Below, piece after piece: positions 9,967-17,611 of a stretch of 64,000 bases of DNA; position 1 is the stretch's first letter, and each line of letters opens with the position of its first letter. The notes beneath the pieces are model-generated. The model did not search any database and had not been told where the DNA came from. It worked only from the letters and a program-made list of their open reading frames with translations. Location of the stretch: contig NZ_AOGX02000047.1 of assembly GCF_000332475.2 (NCBI RefSeq), forward strand, positions 186,001-250,000. Direction: 5' to 3'. This stretch comes from Leptospira yanagawae serovar Saopaulo str. Sao Paulo = ATCC 700523. GTDB taxonomy: Bacteria; Spirochaetota; Leptospiria; Leptospirales; Leptospiraceae. Position numbers and translations under genes: made by a program.

Positions 9967-10635
9967 ATGGCTAAAGAAATTGTTTTGTTTGTTCTCTTTT
10001 CTATTGTGCATCTGCTTGCGATCGTTACGATCACTAAGGATGATGTTTTTTATCTTCCATCCAAAATCATACCAATCCTTATTTTGATTGTGTCTTTGTT
10101 TCGATTTTTCCCGAGTTTGGAAAAACGTGGGAAATTGGTGGCGGTGGGGTTTGTATTTTCCCTTTTTGGTGATAGTTTTTTAGCCATCCCGAAAGAAGGA
10201 TACTTTGTACCAGGGCTTGGATCCTTTCTTGTTGCCCAATTGATTTATTCGTACGCCTTCACCATTGATTCTAAAATCAAACCGCTGCTTGCCATTCCTT
10301 TTTTACTGTTTGGAAGTTCCTTTTTTATGGTGCTCGCACCGAAACTTGGTGCCCTTATGATCCCAGTTGGGTTTTATATTTCTGCCATTTGCCTGATGGG
10401 TTGGAGGGCCGCTGCGAGAAATTCCATTACAAAACCATTTTATTTAGGTCTTGCGGGAGCCCTCGTTTTTATCCTTTCCGATTCGATCATCGCGTATTCA
10501 ATGTTTCTAAACCGGGAGATGGATCGTTCTATCGCTTCTCTTGGCATAATGATCACCTATTATCTTGCTCAATTGCTGATTTATGCAGCTACAAAGAGGG
10601 AAGAGTTAGACGTTCAATCAGTGAAAAATACTTGA
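9967..10635 (+). CDS. YhhN/TMEM86-family membrane protein
   Basis: A 222-residue protein with about eight hydrophobic segments. The GDSFLAI and LSDSIIAYSMF segments and the C-terminal ITYYLAQLLIY match the YhhN family, some members of which are lysoplasmalogenases that hydrolyse the vinyl-ether bond of lysoplasmalogens. It is divergent from the mutAB unit, with only 66 bases between the two starts, which must hold promoters for both directions. A second member of the family is encoded at 46638-47393. Enzyme activity is not provable here. Confidence 0.75.
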   Translation: MAKEIVLFVLFSIVHLLAIVTITKDDVFYLPSKIIPILILIVSLFRFFPSLEKRGKLVAVGFVFSLFGDSFLAIPKEGYFVPGLGSFLVAQLIYSYAFTIDSKIKPLLAIPFLLFGSSFFMVLAPKLGALMIPVGFYISAICLMGWRAAARNSITKPFYLGLAGALVFILSDSIIAYSMFLNREMDRSIASLGIMITYYLAQLLIYAATKREELDVQSVKNT

Positions 10636-10693
10636 TTCACCTCGGTCAAACGAGTATCGTATTTATGGTTTTACAAAACCAGGGAAAGGGATT

Positions 10694-11476
10694 ATGAAAT
10701 CACTAAAAAAAACATCCTTTATTGAAGCAGTAGCGGCTGCAATTGAACATGAGGTTCAATGTTTCAATTTTTATCTTAAACTTTCTGAAAGTTTGCCAGA
10801 AGGACAAATTAGAGAACTCTTCAGCCAACTCGCGTTAGACGGCGATGAGCATATCAAATACATCAAAGAAATTTACAAAAGTGCGGAAGGTAAGGAACTT
10901 CCAAATCTAAAACAACTTTCTGAAATCGAAAAATTCCATTCATCCACCATCCAAAAGATCATGGATAGACTCGATCGAAACAAAAATGCAGAAGTAAAAG
11001 CCGACGAAAAAAAGGCAATCGAACTTGCGATCCGAGAAGGGGAAGATGCTCGTAATTTTTATGCGACCATCCGTGGGAAATTCCAAGACCCAAAAATCAA
11101 TTTGTTATTCCAAAAATTAGCAAACTTTAATGAATCCAACAATTCATTGTTAGAAGCTCAAGCCATGGCGATGGAACAGTCCACACCTGCCGACCAAGTG
11201 TTTTATTGGGAAGATGAAGAGTTACTTGCACAAGTAAACCCTCCTTCCAAATCACAACCAAAACCGAAGGCACAGACCAGTCCTAAACCGAGCCAAAAAC
11301 CAAAAACATCGTCAAAGGCGAAACCAACGCCTACAACAAAAACTTCCTCTAAAACGGTTGTAAAACCAGCAAACAAAGCGAAGGTGAAAAAGGCACTTAA
11401 AAAGGCCGCTAAACCATCTCCTAAAAAAGCCAAACCAAAGGCAAAACCGGCAAAGAAAAAAGGTAAGAAAAAATAG
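10694..11476 (+). CDS. Degenerate ferritin-like protein with lysine-rich histone-H1-like tail
   Basis: A 260-residue protein. Residues 1-155 read as a rubrerythrin-type four-helix ferritin-like domain (paired EHEVQCFNFY / EGEDARNFY helices). However, both ExxH metal-ligand motifs are altered: LALDGDEH has Gly at the Glu position and NESNNSLL has Asn at the His position, so the di-iron site is probably lost. Residues 180-260 are almost entirely K, P, A, S and T in repeated KPK, KKA and PKKAK units, like eukaryotic histone H1 or bacterial H1-like DNA-binding tails. It lies in a tight unit with the next two genes. DNA or RNA binding through the tail is an inference. Confidence 0.7.
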   Translation: MKSLKKTSFIEAVAAAIEHEVQCFNFYLKLSESLPEGQIRELFSQLALDGDEHIKYIKEIYKSAEGKELPNLKQLSEIEKFHSSTIQKIMDRLDRNKNAEVKADEKKAIELAIREGEDARNFYATIRGKFQDPKINLLFQKLANFNESNNSLLEAQAMAMEQSTPADQVFYWEDEELLAQVNPPSKSQPKPKAQTSPKPSQKPKTSSKAKPTPTTKTSSKTVVKPANKAKVKKALKKAAKPSPKKAKPKAKPAKKKGKKK

Positions 11477-11958
11477 TGAAATACCAAGTCACCCATACAT
11501 TTCCAGTCCCATTAGAGAAACTTTTGCATGCGAGAGAGGAACGATACAAACACCTAGACCAGTTCCCTGATCTAAAGAACGTTACCTTACTCGAAGAAAA
11601 AAAGGAAGGGAACCTCATCCACCAAAAACGAAAGGTGAGTTTGGAGGGATCCATGCCTGCCGTATTGTCGGCAGCTCTCAATGACCTATCCTTACTCGAA
11701 GAATCCACGTTTGATATCACAACGAATACCCATGAATTTAAAATTTCCCCTCCTGGGAAAGACAATGTGTTTGTGATCAAAGGGAAAAGCAAATACGAAG
11801 CGAGTGGTGCAGAATCCACTAGGTCTTATGATGTAGACGTAGTATCGAGTTTACTTTTTGTTTCTCCCATCGTAGAGAAGGCAATCGAAGAAATCCACAA
11901 ACATAGTTTGGAGAAGGATAGAAAATCCATCGCCAAATTTTTAGGGGTTGAAACCTAG
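11476..11958 (+). CDS. DUF2505-like (SRPBCC-fold) protein
   Basis: A 160-residue protein starting at a GTG that shares its G with the upstream TAG stop, so it is translationally coupled to the ferritin-like gene. The beginning YQVTHTFPVPLEKLLHAREERY, the central beta strands and the C-terminal helix IVEKAIEEIHKHSLEKD resemble the DUF2505 group of START/SRPBCC-like ligand-binding proteins. There is no signal peptide or membrane segment. Function unknown; family assignment from overall pattern only. Confidence 0.55.
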   Translation: MKYQVTHTFPVPLEKLLHAREERYKHLDQFPDLKNVTLLEEKKEGNLIHQKRKVSLEGSMPAVLSAALNDLSLLEESTFDITTNTHEFKISPPGKDNVFVIKGKSKYEASGAESTRSYDVDVVSSLLFVSPIVEKAIEEIHKHSLEKDRKSIAKFLGVET

Positions 11959-12868
11959 GGAAGAAGTGAAAACTTCTTCCCCCTCGTTCCTTCGTTCTGT
12001 ATTAGAACTCAATTTGACGATCCTTATCATGGGGAACGTCACTTTGTTTGCCAAACTCCTACCGTTTCCTGCCGTCACCATTATCTCGGGTCGTGCTTTG
12101 TTTTCCGTTTTGGTTTTGGGTTTGTTTTTTTTACTCCGACGTAAGTCCATATTGTACAGAAGTTTTAAGGACTTTAGTTTTGTCTTTGGGATTGGGATTT
12201 TGTTTGCCGTTCACTGGGTTACATACTTCCATTCCATCCAAGTTTCAACGGTTGCGGTTGGGATGTTGTCCCTTTTCACTTATCCTGTGTTTTCTGCCAT
12301 CTTAGAACCTTTGTTTGGTGGAAAAAAGCCAGAGCCATTTGCGTTATTTTTAGCTTGTTTTTCTTTGTTTGGACTTTTTCTCATTGTGCCAGATTTATCT
12401 TGGGACAACCAAATGTTCCAAGGTGTGGTTTGGGGGGTGGTATCGGCAGTATTGTATGCGATCCGCAACTTACTTACAAAAGAGATGCATGTACATTATC
12501 CAAGTTCTCAAATTCTATTCACCCAACTTTTAGCAACTTCCTTGGTTTTACTCCCCTTTGCCGATGGACTTTCCCAGATGCTTTCAGAACCAAAGTATCT
12601 CCTCTTCCAAGTGATCCTTGCGGGAATTTTTACCTCCCTTGCTCATACCATTTGGATTCGGAGTTTGTCAAATTTATCAGTGACTACGGCGGGAACGTTG
12701 TCCACTTTAAGCCCGATTTACGGGAGTTTGGCGGCATGGTATTTTTTAGGAGAAGTCCCTCCCGATAGGTTATGGCTCGGTGGAGGGGTGATTTTGTTTT
12801 GTGCTGTGATGGAAGTGTTTCGGAAACAGAAAGAAAATCGGATACAGGAAAAAGAGAAACTTGTGTAA
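11948..12868 (+). CDS. DMT/EamA-family transporter
   Basis: A roughly 300-residue inner-membrane protein with about ten hydrophobic segments in two EamA repeats (first repeat about 20-145, second about 155-295, with the typical AGTLSTLSPIYGSLAAWYFLGE near the end). Members export or import amino acids, sugars or other metabolites. The frame opens at a TTG inside the end of the previous gene; a GTG 18 bases later is an alternative, and both have poor ribosome sites. The substrate cannot be inferred. Confidence 0.85.
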   Translation: MKPREEVKTSSPSFLRSVLELNLTILIMGNVTLFAKLLPFPAVTIISGRALFSVLVLGLFFLLRRKSILYRSFKDFSFVFGIGILFAVHWVTYFHSIQVSTVAVGMLSLFTYPVFSAILEPLFGGKKPEPFALFLACFSLFGLFLIVPDLSWDNQMFQGVVWGVVSAVLYAIRNLLTKEMHVHYPSSQILFTQLLATSLVLLPFADGLSQMLSEPKYLLFQVILAGIFTSLAHTIWIRSLSNLSVTTAGTLSTLSPIYGSLAAWYFLGEVPPDRLWLGGGVILFCAVMEVFRKQKENRIQEKEKLV

Positions 12869-12931
12869 AAACCCACTGTCACTTTGCTTCGACAGGGGCT
12901 TCATTCCGGTTGACTCGCAAAGTAAAAATTA

Positions 12932-12962
12932 TCTTTTTATTTCCAAAACCAAGATAAAAAGA
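12932..12962. repeat. AT-rich inverted repeat upstream of the MreB-like gene
   Basis: TCTTTTTAT and ATAAAAAGA are perfect nine-base arms separated by 13 bases; a further ATAAAAAGAT copy lies just downstream. It is placed 40-70 bases before the start of the MreB-like gene, as an operator or RNA hairpin would be. Confidence 0.4.
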
Positions 12963-13001
12963 ACTTTTATAAAAAGATAGATCAACTAGGAATGATCATT
13001 C

Positions 13002-13646
13002 ATGAAATTGAAGATAACATCCGCTCGCAACACGGAAGTGGTGATTTTTGAAAATCAAAATCTCGTCTATTTTAGAGCACAAAACCCCAATGATCCAACC
13101 GTTAGGAATTATCCTTATATTGATACTCTCAATCAGAATCCTTCGACCAACTACAAATGGTCGATTTCTTATTTTGATTATTTGATTCAATTAATTCAAT
13201 CTCTTAGGTCAGCTAACAAACACTTTCTCGATTACTTCATGAAACCAAAAGTCTTAGTAATATTCCCGGAAGATATTTTTGAATCAGAAAGAGTATTTTT
13301 GAGATCTTTGTTCGCGGAATTGGCTCGTGAAATTTATCTAGCGGAGTCCTTCCACGTATGTCAGTTAAGTGTATTTTCTTTCGAACATTTAATGGGTAAA
13401 AAAATTCTTACACTTGGTGAAAGATTAAACCAAAGTTTTACTCATATTGAAAATTCCGAATTGATGGATTCAGAACTCATTACTGATCTAAATGAGAAAA
13501 TGCAATGTTCACAGTTTGATTTAATTATTAGTCATAAAACTACAAATAAGATTCCATTGAATGACGGAATCTTTTTAGAAGGTGAGGAATTAAGAAAACA
13601 TTTGATCGTTGGAGCTAAAATGTATCTTGATTTTTTAAATATCTAA
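13002..13646 (+). CDS. Truncated MreB/actin-like protein (hypothetical)
   Basis: A 214-residue cytoplasmic protein. Residues about 55-125 resemble subdomain IA of MreB: a helix (YFDYLIQLIQSLR), then MKPKVLVIFPEDIFESERVF and AREIYLAES, which line up with the MreB pattern KPRVLxxVPxxITxVERRA and AREVYLIEEP. The rest of the actin fold is missing or unrecognisable: there is no DxGxxT phosphate-1 loop near the N-terminus and no DIGGGTT phosphate-2 loop after the matching part. The gene is AT-rich and isolated, with inverted repeats on both sides. It could be a degenerate paralogue or a regulator derived from MreB. The homology call is inference. Confidence 0.5.
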   Translation: MKLKITSARNTEVVIFENQNLVYFRAQNPNDPTVRNYPYIDTLNQNPSTNYKWSISYFDYLIQLIQSLRSANKHFLDYFMKPKVLVIFPEDIFESERVFLRSLFAELAREIYLAESFHVCQLSVFSFEHLMGKKILTLGERLNQSFTHIENSELMDSELITDLNEKMQCSQFDLIISHKTTNKIPLNDGIFLEGEELRKHLIVGAKMYLDFLNI

Positions 13647-13662
13647 AATTTCTCAATGCACA

Positions 13663-13710
13663 GGCTCGCCTAATGGATTAAATGTGAATCATCTAGTCCA
13701 AAGGCGAGGC
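13663..13710. repeat. Imperfect 22-base inverted repeat between convergent genes
   Basis: GGCTCGCCTAATGGATTAAATG and the reverse complement of CATCTAGTCCAAAGGCGAGGC match at most positions, giving a long imperfect hairpin in the 90-base gap between the MreB-like gene and the DUF302 gene. It could act as a bidirectional terminator or be a small mobile or repeated element; no T run is present. Confidence 0.5.
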
Positions 13711-13736
13711 GCCCTAACGCGTGTCGGTTGGTAAAC

Positions 13737-14126
13737 TCACTCGTGCAGGTGGTGGATCACACGTACGAGTTTGTCTTGGACTTCTTTTGCGATGGATTCG
13801 AGTTCTGAGTTTTGGACAAGTTTTGTCATGGTCATGGGATCAAAGATCGAGACTTTGATTTCTCCGTTTTTTTCTTCTGTCACAACTACGTTGCATGGTA
13901 ATAACATCCCAATTTCGTCTGTCGTTTGTAAGGCTCTGTGCGCAAAACTGGGGTTACAGGCACCGAGGATGGTATATCGTTTGAAATCGACTCCGATTTT
14001 ATCTTTTAAGGTTTGTTTGACATCAATGGTGGTAAGAACACCAAACCCTTCTTTTTTGAGTGCTTCTGTTGTGTCGTGTATCGTGTCTTCAAAACTCTTT
14101 TTTCTGTGTACGGTTAACCCTAACAT
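13737..14126 (-). CDS. DUF302-domain protein
   Basis: A 129-residue protein with the DUF302 pattern: SFEDTIHDTTEALKKEGFGVLTTIDV at the start, YTILGACNPSFAHRAL in the middle, and LLPCNVVV with FDPMTM near the end. Family members are small cytoplasmic or periplasmic proteins often found with thiol, sulfur or metal stress genes; the biochemical role is not established. A strong GGAGG lies seven bases before the ATG, and an operator-like palindrome lies directly upstream of that. It has its own start signals separate from the minus-strand gene upstream. Confidence 0.85.
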   Translation of the reverse strand: MLGLTVHRKKSFEDTIHDTTEALKKEGFGVLTTIDVKQTLKDKIGVDFKRYTILGACNPSFAHRALQTTDEIGMLLPCNVVVTEEKNGEIKVSIFDPMTMTKLVQNSELESIAKEVQDKLVRVIHHLHE

Positions 14127-14141
14127 AAATCCTCCGAATTC

Positions 14142-14161
14142 CTATACCCCATAGGGTATAG
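14142..14161 (-). promoter_or_regulatory. CsoR/CstR-type operator before the DUF302 gene
   Basis: CTATACCC-CATA-GGGTATAG is a perfect 8-base-pair dyad with a four-base spacer. It matches the published style of sites bound by CsoR-family repressors (copper CsoR, persulfide CstR), which read TATACCC(N)GGGTATA. It lies about 16 bases before the start codon, just upstream of the GGAGG. The repressor gene is not in the window. Confidence 0.7.
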
Positions 14162-14197
14162 GCGGTTTTGGAAGTTGCAAGAGATTTTTTTTAATTT

Positions 14198-14647
14198 TTA
14201 GGGAGAAGACTCTTTTTTGGGGAGTTTTTGCATCTCCTCAACACTTGGGAGTTGTTTGGAAGAGTGCCTGATTTCACCTGAGGCATTGAGTAAAAAGTAT
14301 TGTGGGAGAGATTCATTTTTGAGTGAGGCAAATCGGTCATCGAGGATGAGGGTTTGGAATTCGTTGTCGCGGGGGGTGAAGTTGAGTAAGACGTAGGTTC
14401 CGAGGTCGGGTTTCCCTTCGCCACATTCCAATCCTCTTAACATTTCACATCGGGATTTGGTGACTGCAAGCAAAATGAGTTTTCCTTCTCTCGAAGCTTG
14501 TCCAAAGGCAAATGACTTATTATGACCCCAGTGGATTTCTTCGCTCGCCATTTGGTTGATTTTGATGTAACCAAAAACGAGGAGTAAGATAAAAACTGGC
14601 ATAGCCAAAAATCCGACGAGGTAAAAAACGCGAGAATATTTCTGCAT
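14198..14647 (-). CDS. Membrane-anchored thioredoxin-like protein (hypothetical)
   Basis: A 149-residue protein with one N-terminal membrane segment (YLVGFLAMPVFILLLVFGYI) and an outward-facing domain. The pattern GQASREGKLILLAVTKSRCEML, then LGTYVLLNFTP, LPQYFLLNASGEI and a final helix resembles a thioredoxin-like fold in which the usual WCxxC is replaced by KSRC. Only one Cys sits in that position, so disulfide exchange of the normal type is doubtful. It lies upstream of the DUF302 gene on the same strand but is separated from it by the operator. The fold call is tentative. Confidence 0.5.
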   Translation of the reverse strand: MQKYSRVFYLVGFLAMPVFILLLVFGYIKINQMASEEIHWGHNKSFAFGQASREGKLILLAVTKSRCEMLRGLECGEGKPDLGTYVLLNFTPRDNEFQTLILDDRFASLKNESLPQYFLLNASGEIRHSSKQLPSVEEMQKLPKKESSP

Positions 14648-14787
14648 ACATGCCTATGGAAAGGGACTGTCCCATTCCCGCCAAGTTCAATTTTTAAGCC
14701 TTCGTAAAGCTAAAACTTTAAAAAAAACTACACTCTCTTCTTCCCATTCCTATTCTGGTTCAAAGAGAGAATCCTTAGGAGCATTTA

Positions 14788-15633
14788 ATGGAGATTTGGT
14801 ACACAGAAAAATTGGAATTAGAAAAAGGGCGAGCTGTTAGTTACCGAGTAACAAAAACAATCGAAAGCCTACAATCTCCGTTCCAAAAAATAGATATTTT
14901 TGAGACACAGTCTTTTGGCCGTATGTTTACACTTGATGGTGTAACAATGGTTACCAACAAAGACGAACATTCTTACCATGAAATGATTGCCCATATCCCA
15001 ATGATGAGTCATCCCAATCCAGAATCAGTTCTTGTGATTGGAGGAGGAGATGGTGGAACCGTTCGTGAAGTTTTAAAACACCCTTCCGTCAAAGAAGTTG
15101 TGTTATGCGAAATTGACAAAGCTGTTGTCGACATCAGTTATAAATATTTTCCTGAATGTGCAGATGCAATGAAAGATCCAAAAGTCATCCACCACTACGA
15201 TGACGGAGCAAAATTTGCGCGTGACAATAAAGGAAGGTTTGATGTGATCCTTGTGGATTCCAGTGATCCTGTAGGGCCTGCAGAAGTTTTGTTTAAAGAA
15301 CCATTTTTTCGTGATATGGCGAGTGCCTTAAAACCAACAGGAATCATTGCCACACAAGCAGAATCATTTTGGTATCATGGAGATGTGATCACATCACTTT
15401 TCGAATTCATTCCAAAGATTTTCCCAGAGTATGGTTACTATTACACAACCATCCCAACATATCCTTCTGGAATCATTGGATTTACATTTTTATCCAATGC
15501 CATTGATCCGTATTCGGTCACTCCAGATCCAAAACGGGTTCCAAAAGGCCTTAAGTACTATAGCCCTGATATCCACAAAGCGGCTTTTGTTTTACCTGAA
15601 TTTGCAAAAGCATACATCAAACGAAAAGGCTAA
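14788..15633 (+). CDS. speE: Spermidine synthase
   Basis: A 281-residue aminopropyltransferase. It shows the N-terminal beta-strand domain, the nucleotide-binding GGGDGG at residues 85-90, the acidic CEID after strand 2, the YDDGAKF segment, and the catalytic VDSSDPVGPA motif (Asp157/Asp160). Reaction: putrescine plus decarboxylated S-adenosylmethionine gives spermidine and methylthioadenosine. TAGGAG is a good ribosome site nine bases before the ATG. No decarboxylase gene (speD) is nearby. The following gene begins seven bases after the stop. Confidence 0.95.
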   Translation: MEIWYTEKLELEKGRAVSYRVTKTIESLQSPFQKIDIFETQSFGRMFTLDGVTMVTNKDEHSYHEMIAHIPMMSHPNPESVLVIGGGDGGTVREVLKHPSVKEVVLCEIDKAVVDISYKYFPECADAMKDPKVIHHYDDGAKFARDNKGRFDVILVDSSDPVGPAEVLFKEPFFRDMASALKPTGIIATQAESFWYHGDVITSLFEFIPKIFPEYGYYYTTIPTYPSGIIGFTFLSNAIDPYSVTPDPKRVPKGLKYYSPDIHKAAFVLPEFAKAYIKRKG

Positions 15634-15639
15634 AACTTT

Positions 15640-16899
15640 GTGAAATGTTTCACTCTCTATCTTTCTATGTTGGTTTGGCTTTTTGCCATTCCAACCTCTT
15701 TGCTATTTGCAGAGGAAACAGATGCAACCAAATTAGAATTGGAAGCGGAATCGTATGAAAGTAGAGGGTATTATAAAAAGGGCCAAATCCTCCGAGAAAA
15801 GATTAAAAAAATCCGTTCCAGGAATTTCCAAAGGTCTTATAGCGAACCTGAATACATTCCATCGAACCAAAACATACCTGCTACAAACAATGGATCATTG
15901 GAGTTTTCCGGTGGGAAATGGGAGATTGGGTTAAGAGGCCTTCAATCGTTTTCGATGTTCCAGTCTGGAAAAGAATGGAGTTTTGACGATGGTAGGATTG
16001 CATTCCAAGCAGGAACCCCTTACTTCCCACGTTCCGAGATTGGATACCAAAACATCCGTTCATTACCCTTTACCAATGAGTGGAATGACAAAAGAAGGGA
16101 ATCAAATTTCATTTCGCCTCGATTTGCCTACCTACACAAATCCAAAAAATGGGGTCTTGAGTATGTGTATTTGCAATCCAACACATCACGGAATTATTTT
16201 ACATTCGGTTATCTAGATGGTTTCCAATACGGAAACCAAGCGGATGCATTTAGAAATGCAGATCACAAATTTGTTGTGCAAGTATTTGAAGAATATTCGT
16301 CTAACAAAAGTTTTTCTTGGGAGTTTGGGTTTCGATTTGGTTCGATGAACACTAATTCTTCGCAACATTCGATGACCTTAGGCCAAACCAGTTTATTAAA
16401 AGACCAAATCAATTATATCGCACCAAGTACTGGTTTTAAGTTTTATCACCATTTGACGAATGTTTGGTCCTATGAATTTGGGGGAGATTTATTTTTTACA
16501 CCTGGAGCCAAATTGCAGTACAAAAGGGATATGTTTACCAATGCTGGCGGGTACACTCGTTTTAGTGGTGAAAAAATATCCTATGATGAAATGTATTCTA
16601 TCTTTTCGGAAAAAAATCTAGATACGGCAATCATTGGTCTGAATCTGATCACACAATTCAATTGGCAACCTTTTACCCATCACAAATTTCATTTAGGATT
16701 ACAATACTTACAATACAACTGGAGAGCCAATGAATCACGTGCACCTGGATTTCGGGCCGCAAACATTGAGTCGTATACATCCGCTTTCAAAGACTATTAC
16801 TTAAGTTCTGGTTATTATGAATCTGATGGATATAATAGTCGCCCAAATAGAGTGTATGCGATTGCAAATTTGTTTTTAGGATATACCTATGTGTTTTGA
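15640..16899 (+). CDS. Probable outer-membrane beta-barrel protein
   Basis: A 419-residue protein from a GTG start with a signal peptide (CFTLYLSMLVWLFAIPTSLLFA, cleavage near FAEE). A short charged helical region (about 25-65) is followed by a long stretch of alternating aromatic and polar strands ending in LFLGYTYVF, with the terminal Phe typical of outer-membrane barrels. No named family is recognised. It is the first of three consecutive envelope genes; the next gene overlaps its 3' end by 11 bases. Confidence 0.65.
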   Translation: MKCFTLYLSMLVWLFAIPTSLLFAEETDATKLELEAESYESRGYYKKGQILREKIKKIRSRNFQRSYSEPEYIPSNQNIPATNNGSLEFSGGKWEIGLRGLQSFSMFQSGKEWSFDDGRIAFQAGTPYFPRSEIGYQNIRSLPFTNEWNDKRRESNFISPRFAYLHKSKKWGLEYVYLQSNTSRNYFTFGYLDGFQYGNQADAFRNADHKFVVQVFEEYSSNKSFSWEFGFRFGSMNTNSSQHSMTLGQTSLLKDQINYIAPSTGFKFYHHLTNVWSYEFGGDLFFTPGAKLQYKRDMFTNAGGYTRFSGEKISYDEMYSIFSEKNLDTAIIGLNLITQFNWQPFTHHKFHLGLQYLQYNWRANESRAPGFRAANIESYTSAFKDYYLSSGYYESDGYNSRPNRVYAIANLFLGYTYVF

Positions 16900-17611
16900 G
16901 AAAAAACTCAGAATTTTTATACTGCTAATTTGTTTTCTCTTAGTGGGATGTGATGTATCCCTTCGAGTGTATCGGCCGTTTCCCAATGAAAAGGAATACG
17001 ACTTTGTCAAAAAAATGGACCATATACAAGTAGAAGTCAAAGATGAAAACCGAATGAAAATGGGATTATTTGATCCATTTTTTTTTGATGCCCAAAGTTT
17101 AGAGAATGAATATGGTCCCTTATCGTATTTGATTCGTAAGGAATTGTCCATTCGGGAACAAAGGTTCCCTCTGCTTATAGAAAGAGGTGGTAACATTCGT
17201 ATTGAGTCATTTGAATTGGTTTCATTGGATCGATGCCACGAAAACTTAACCTATGTTCGACTCAAAGGGAATTTTCAAATTCGTGGATTTGGACAGGAAG
17301 ATTTTGATTATTATGATGAAATCCTTTCCCATGTAACCAATTGTTATCTTTTAGGAAGTACGATTACAATCCTTCCTTTGGTTTGGTATGTGCCGTATAG
17401 TGGATTCCGTGGAAACCGAGAAGACCAAATCAACCAACTAGGACGAAATGCATTAAATGAGTTTTTTAACCAATTGGAGTTATCTTCGGGTTTCCAAAAC
17501 AATGTGAAGGTGATGAGGCAAGATGAAATCAAAACTCCGCCGACAAAGAAAAAACCGAAAACAGAAGAACCAATGGATCCAAAGTTAAAGGAAATTATTG
17601 ACTCGTTATGA
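16889..17611 (+). CDS. Lipoprotein of unknown function
   Basis: A 240-residue protein with a lipoprotein signal peptide (IFILLICFLLVGC, lipid Cys21). The mature part is a mixed alpha/beta domain, with a hydrophobic patch (YLLGSTITILPLVWYVPY) near residue 165 and a lysine/proline-rich C-terminal tail. No family is recognised. It overlaps the barrel gene upstream and the HEGGH lipoprotein gene downstream (four bases), so the three are almost certainly co-expressed and may act together at the outer membrane. Confidence 0.7.
   Translation: MCFEKKLRIFILLICFLLVGCDVSLRVYRPFPNEKEYDFVKKMDHIQVEVKDENRMKMGLFDPFFFDAQSLENEYGPLSYLIRKELSIREQRFPLLIERGGNIRIESFELVSLDRCHENLTYVRLKGNFQIRGFGQEDFDYYDEILSHVTNCYLLGSTITILPLVWYVPYSGFRGNREDQINQLGRNALNEFFNQLELSSGFQNNVKVMRQDEIKTPPTKKKPKTEEPMDPKLKEIIDSL

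Noticed and set aside
11203..11496. Antisense frame rich in Phe/Leu/Ala opposite the lysine-rich tail
   Set aside because: Reverse complement of AAA/AAG-rich codons gives hydrophobic runs by chance; no ribosome site.
12910..12938. TTGACT as the -35 of a promoter for the MreB-like gene
   Set aside because: No acceptable -10 at 16-18 bases; the region is AT-rich and gives chance matches.
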